Source: Trueperaceae bacterium
Lineage (GTDB): Bacteria; Deinococcota; Deinococci; Deinococcales; Trueperaceae
Assembly: GCA_007122815.1 (NCBI GenBank)
Contig: SKSV01000223.1
Coordinates: forward strand, 1 to 7,509
DNA: 7,509 nucleotides
Direction: 5' to 3'
The notes beneath the pieces were generated by a model. The model did not search any database and was not told the origin of the DNA. It was given only the letters and a program-made list of their open reading frames with translations. Positions 5,786 to 7,509 of this stretch are shown piece by piece (position 1 is the first letter of the stretch; each line of letters opens with the position of its first letter). Made by a program: the position numbers and the translations under genes.

Positions 5786-7509
5786 TTAGCGGCGCTGCCG
5801 CCTGCGCCTACGTGCGTGGCGCTGCCAGCCCTCGCTGCGCTCCAGCGCCTCGCGACGCGCCACCCACCAGCCGTCACCGAACGCTTCGAAAGGACCCCCG
5901 TCGAGCACATCGCGGCTGGCTACCTGGACCGCCTCTACGGGCAGGAGGTAGACGGCCAGGCGCGCCGCGCCGTGGCAGAGCGCTCGCCAAGCCCACGGGA
6001 GCGTGCTGCGCTCCGGCTCTCCCTCCCCAGGGGCCATCGGCACGAGGTGAGCGACCTCGCCCACGCGACGCACGCGCAGTCCCGGCCCTCCCTCGAGGCG
6101 CACCGTGAGTCCCTCACCCTCGCGGTCGGCCAGCACCGGCACCCCCGACTCCCGGACCTGGAATCGGGGTGCGGGCGGTCGCGCACTCGCCTCCCAGGCC
6201 TCGAGCAGCGCGGACTCCGCGGCCTGGCGTCGGGCCCGCCACCTCTCTCGAGCCCGCCCGCTCACCCTCGTCGGGTCGAGCAACGCCTGCTCGGCAGCGG
6301 CTCGCTCGGCATCCAGGACTTCGAGGGCCTCGGGAGCGCTGGGGTGAGCCACCTCCCCCTGAGCCTCGCGCGATGCGAGCGCTTCGCTCAGGCGGGTCGC
6401 GTCCTCCTCGAGCCTCCTCGCACCACGCCGATAGCCGTCCAGACCACCCCGGTAAGGGACTAGCGCGTTACCCTCCAACGCCCACACCTCTGCGCCCAAC
6501 GCCCGCAGCAACGCCTCATCATGGGTGACCAGCACGATCGTCGCTGGTGAGTCCCGTAGCCGCTCTTCGAGCGCTTCGATGGCCGGCAGGTCGAGGCCGT
6601 TCGTGGGCTCGTCCAGCACCAAGACGTCGGCTTCGCGGACCTCCAGGAGCGCCAGCGCCGCACGTGCCCTCTCGCCTCCCGAGAGCGATTCGGCCGGGCG
6701 GTCCCAAGCGTCCGGAGGAACGCCAGCCGCCGCCAAGGCTCCCGCCGCGCGCGCCGGCGACGCCCACGCCTCGAGCGCGGCCCGAGCGCTGGAGTGCGGG
6801 TCGAGCCCACGCTCTTCCTGATCGAGGTAGAGGAGACTGGTGCCGTCGCGCCACTCCAGCGCGGAGCGTGGGTCGTCGCTCTCGCGCGCCCCGGCTATCA
6901 GTGCCAGCAGCGTGCTCTTGCCCGACCCCGAACGACCGAGCACAGCCACTCGCTGAGCCGCCCTGAGCTCGAGGCCGACGTCGTCGAAGACACCCTCTGC
7001 GCGCAGGTGGCTGGCGCGCAACACCGCACCGGAGCGACCCGCGCGGGCCGCTGCAGGCGCCCTCTCAGCTCGCTCTTGGCGCCTCGCGGGGCGCGGCCGG
7101 CCGCTCGGGAGGGTTGCCTGCGTCTCGAGCGCGGCCCGCTCGCGCTCGGCACGGCGCTTGCGAGCTTGGGCGCCGCGGTGACCGAAGGTCGCCAGCTCGG
7201 CCGCCAACCGCTCGAGTTCCTCCAGGCGCTTCGTCCTCACCTTCTGCCGGCGCCGCTCGCCCCGCGCCTCCCCCTCCTCCAGGCTCGTCACCTGAGAGTA
7301 GGAGCCGCGCCGAAGGCGCAGATGCCCCGCTTCGATGCGTGCCACGTGCGTGCAGACCCGGTCTAGCAACCCGCGGTCGTGGGAAGCGATGACGACCGCG
7401 CCGCTCTGCGCCGCGATCCGCTCCGCCAGCCAAGAGCGCCCCTCCAGGTCCAGGTGATCGCTGGGCTCGTCGAGCAGCAGGACGTCCGCCTCTGCGCAGA
7501 GGGCGCCCA
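5786..7509 (-). CDS. ABC-F family ATPase, N-terminus beyond the window
   Basis: A partial gene that enters from the right edge; 573 codons are visible and the start is missing. ABC-F proteins are soluble twin-ATPase proteins that act on ribosomes, in translation or antibiotic resistance, and do not transport. The visible part opens at the end of the first ATPase domain: Walker B/D-loop with DEPSDHLD, then the SHDR switch. A charged, probably coiled-coil linker follows (about 7280-7100), in the place of the family's tRNA-contacting arm. The second domain is complete, with Walker A GRSGSGKST (6911-6937), Q-loop YLDQE, signature LSGGE (6671-6685), Walker B VLVLDEPTN (6599-6625) and switch THD near 6523. 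Next come a charged helical stretch (about 6440-6180), an unrecognised domain (5822-6172) and an arginine-rich tail. The D-loops deviate from the usual DEPTNHLD: DEPSDHLD in the first domain and DEPTNGLD in the second. The exact subfamily cannot be assigned. The TTG at 7369 is internal and not the start. Confidence 0.93.
   Translation of the reverse strand, partial: GALCAEADVLLLDEPSDHLDLEGRSWLAERIAAQSGAVVIASHDRGLLDRVCTHVARIEAGHLRLRRGSYSQVTSLEEGEARGERRRQKVRTKRLEELERLAAELATFGHRGAQARKRRAERERAALETQATLPSGRPRPARRQERAERAPAAARAGRSGAVLRASHLRAEGVFDDVGLELRAAQRVAVLGRSGSGKSTLLALIAGARESDDPRSALEWRDGTSLLYLDQEERGLDPHSSARAALEAWASPARAAGALAAAGVPPDAWDRPAESLSGGERARAALALLEVREADVLVLDEPTNGLDLPAIEALEERLRDSPATIVLVTHDEALLRALGAEVWALEGNALVPYRGGLDGYRRGARRLEEDATRLSEALASREAQGEVAHPSAPEALEVLDAERAAAEQALLDPTRVSGRARERWRARRQAAESALLEAWEASARPPAPRFQVRESGVPVLADREGEGLTVRLEGGPGLRVRRVGEVAHLVPMAPGEGEPERSTLPWAWRALCHGAARLAVYLLPVEAVQVASRDVLDGGPFEAFGDGWWVARREALERSEGWQRHARRRRRQRR
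5822..6172 (-). other. Unrecognised C-terminal domain of the ABC-F protein
   Basis: This codes for about 117 residues after the helical stretch that follows the second ATPase domain. It starts near PRFQVRESGVPVL, looks beta-rich in its first half (alternating Val/Leu with Gly turns), then has a Trp- and Ala-rich helical part (PWAWRAL) and ends near GDGWWVARREALER. The gene then finishes with a run of Arg codons. Known ABC-F C-terminal extensions, such as that of Uup, are coiled coils, and this part does not look like one. It may bind RNA or ribosome, but that is inference. Confidence 0.55.

Noticed and set aside
5816..6463. Long plus-strand open frame opposite the ABC-F C-terminus (and similarly 6794-7366)
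   Set aside because: It lies wholly antisense to a gene with clear ABC-F motifs, and its translation has no family resemblance. Long antisense frames are expected at this GC content.
7367..7369. TTG as start of the ABC-F gene
   Set aside because: The frame continues to the window edge and encodes the first domain's Walker B (LLLDEPSDHLD) and SHDR switch, so the true start lies outside the window.
1..7509. Defence island, mobile element, CRISPR array or RNA gene
   Set aside because: No transposase, integrase, repeat-spacer pattern, tRNA-like fold or rRNA segment was seen. The four genes are ordinary chromosomal families with uniform composition.

Overview
This is a bacterial chromosomal window of high GC content with strongly GC-ending codons. 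It carries four protein genes in two convergent pairs. I see no RNA gene, CRISPR array, insertion sequence, phage gene or other sign of a mobile region. The sequence alone does not place the organism securely. A high-GC bacterium is certain, and a Deinococcota/Truepera-like lineage is only a guess.

Layout. Bases 1-313 are a leader with no convincing gene. The plus strand then carries a multidomain cyclic-di-GMP-type protein (314-2488: LOV-like PAS, PAS, GGDEF, EAL). After an 88-bp gap comes an M3-family zinc oligopeptidase close to oligopeptidase A (2577-4634). A 32-bp gap containing a hairpin separates it from the convergent minus-strand pair. That pair is an ABC-F ATPase running off the right edge of the window (7509 to 5786) and, 9 bp downstream, a membrane protein of the DUF3810 family with an HExxH motif (5776 to 4667).

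How the genes relate. The two plus-strand genes may be co-transcribed, but no functional link is evident: one is a signalling protein and the other a housekeeping cytoplasmic peptidase. The ABC-F and DUF3810 genes are spaced like an operon, which suggests co-expression without proving a shared job.

The most interesting content is the signalling protein. It has a LOV fold lacking the photoactive cysteine and a GGDEF domain whose signature has become RPGCF, although the RxxD inhibitory-site motif remains. Its EAL domain keeps the metal ligands but has an altered loop 6. It looks like a cyclic-di-GMP receptor or conditional phosphodiesterase, not a synthase. Second in interest is a C-terminal domain of about 115 residues on the ABC-F protein that I do not recognise, ending in an arginine-rich tail.
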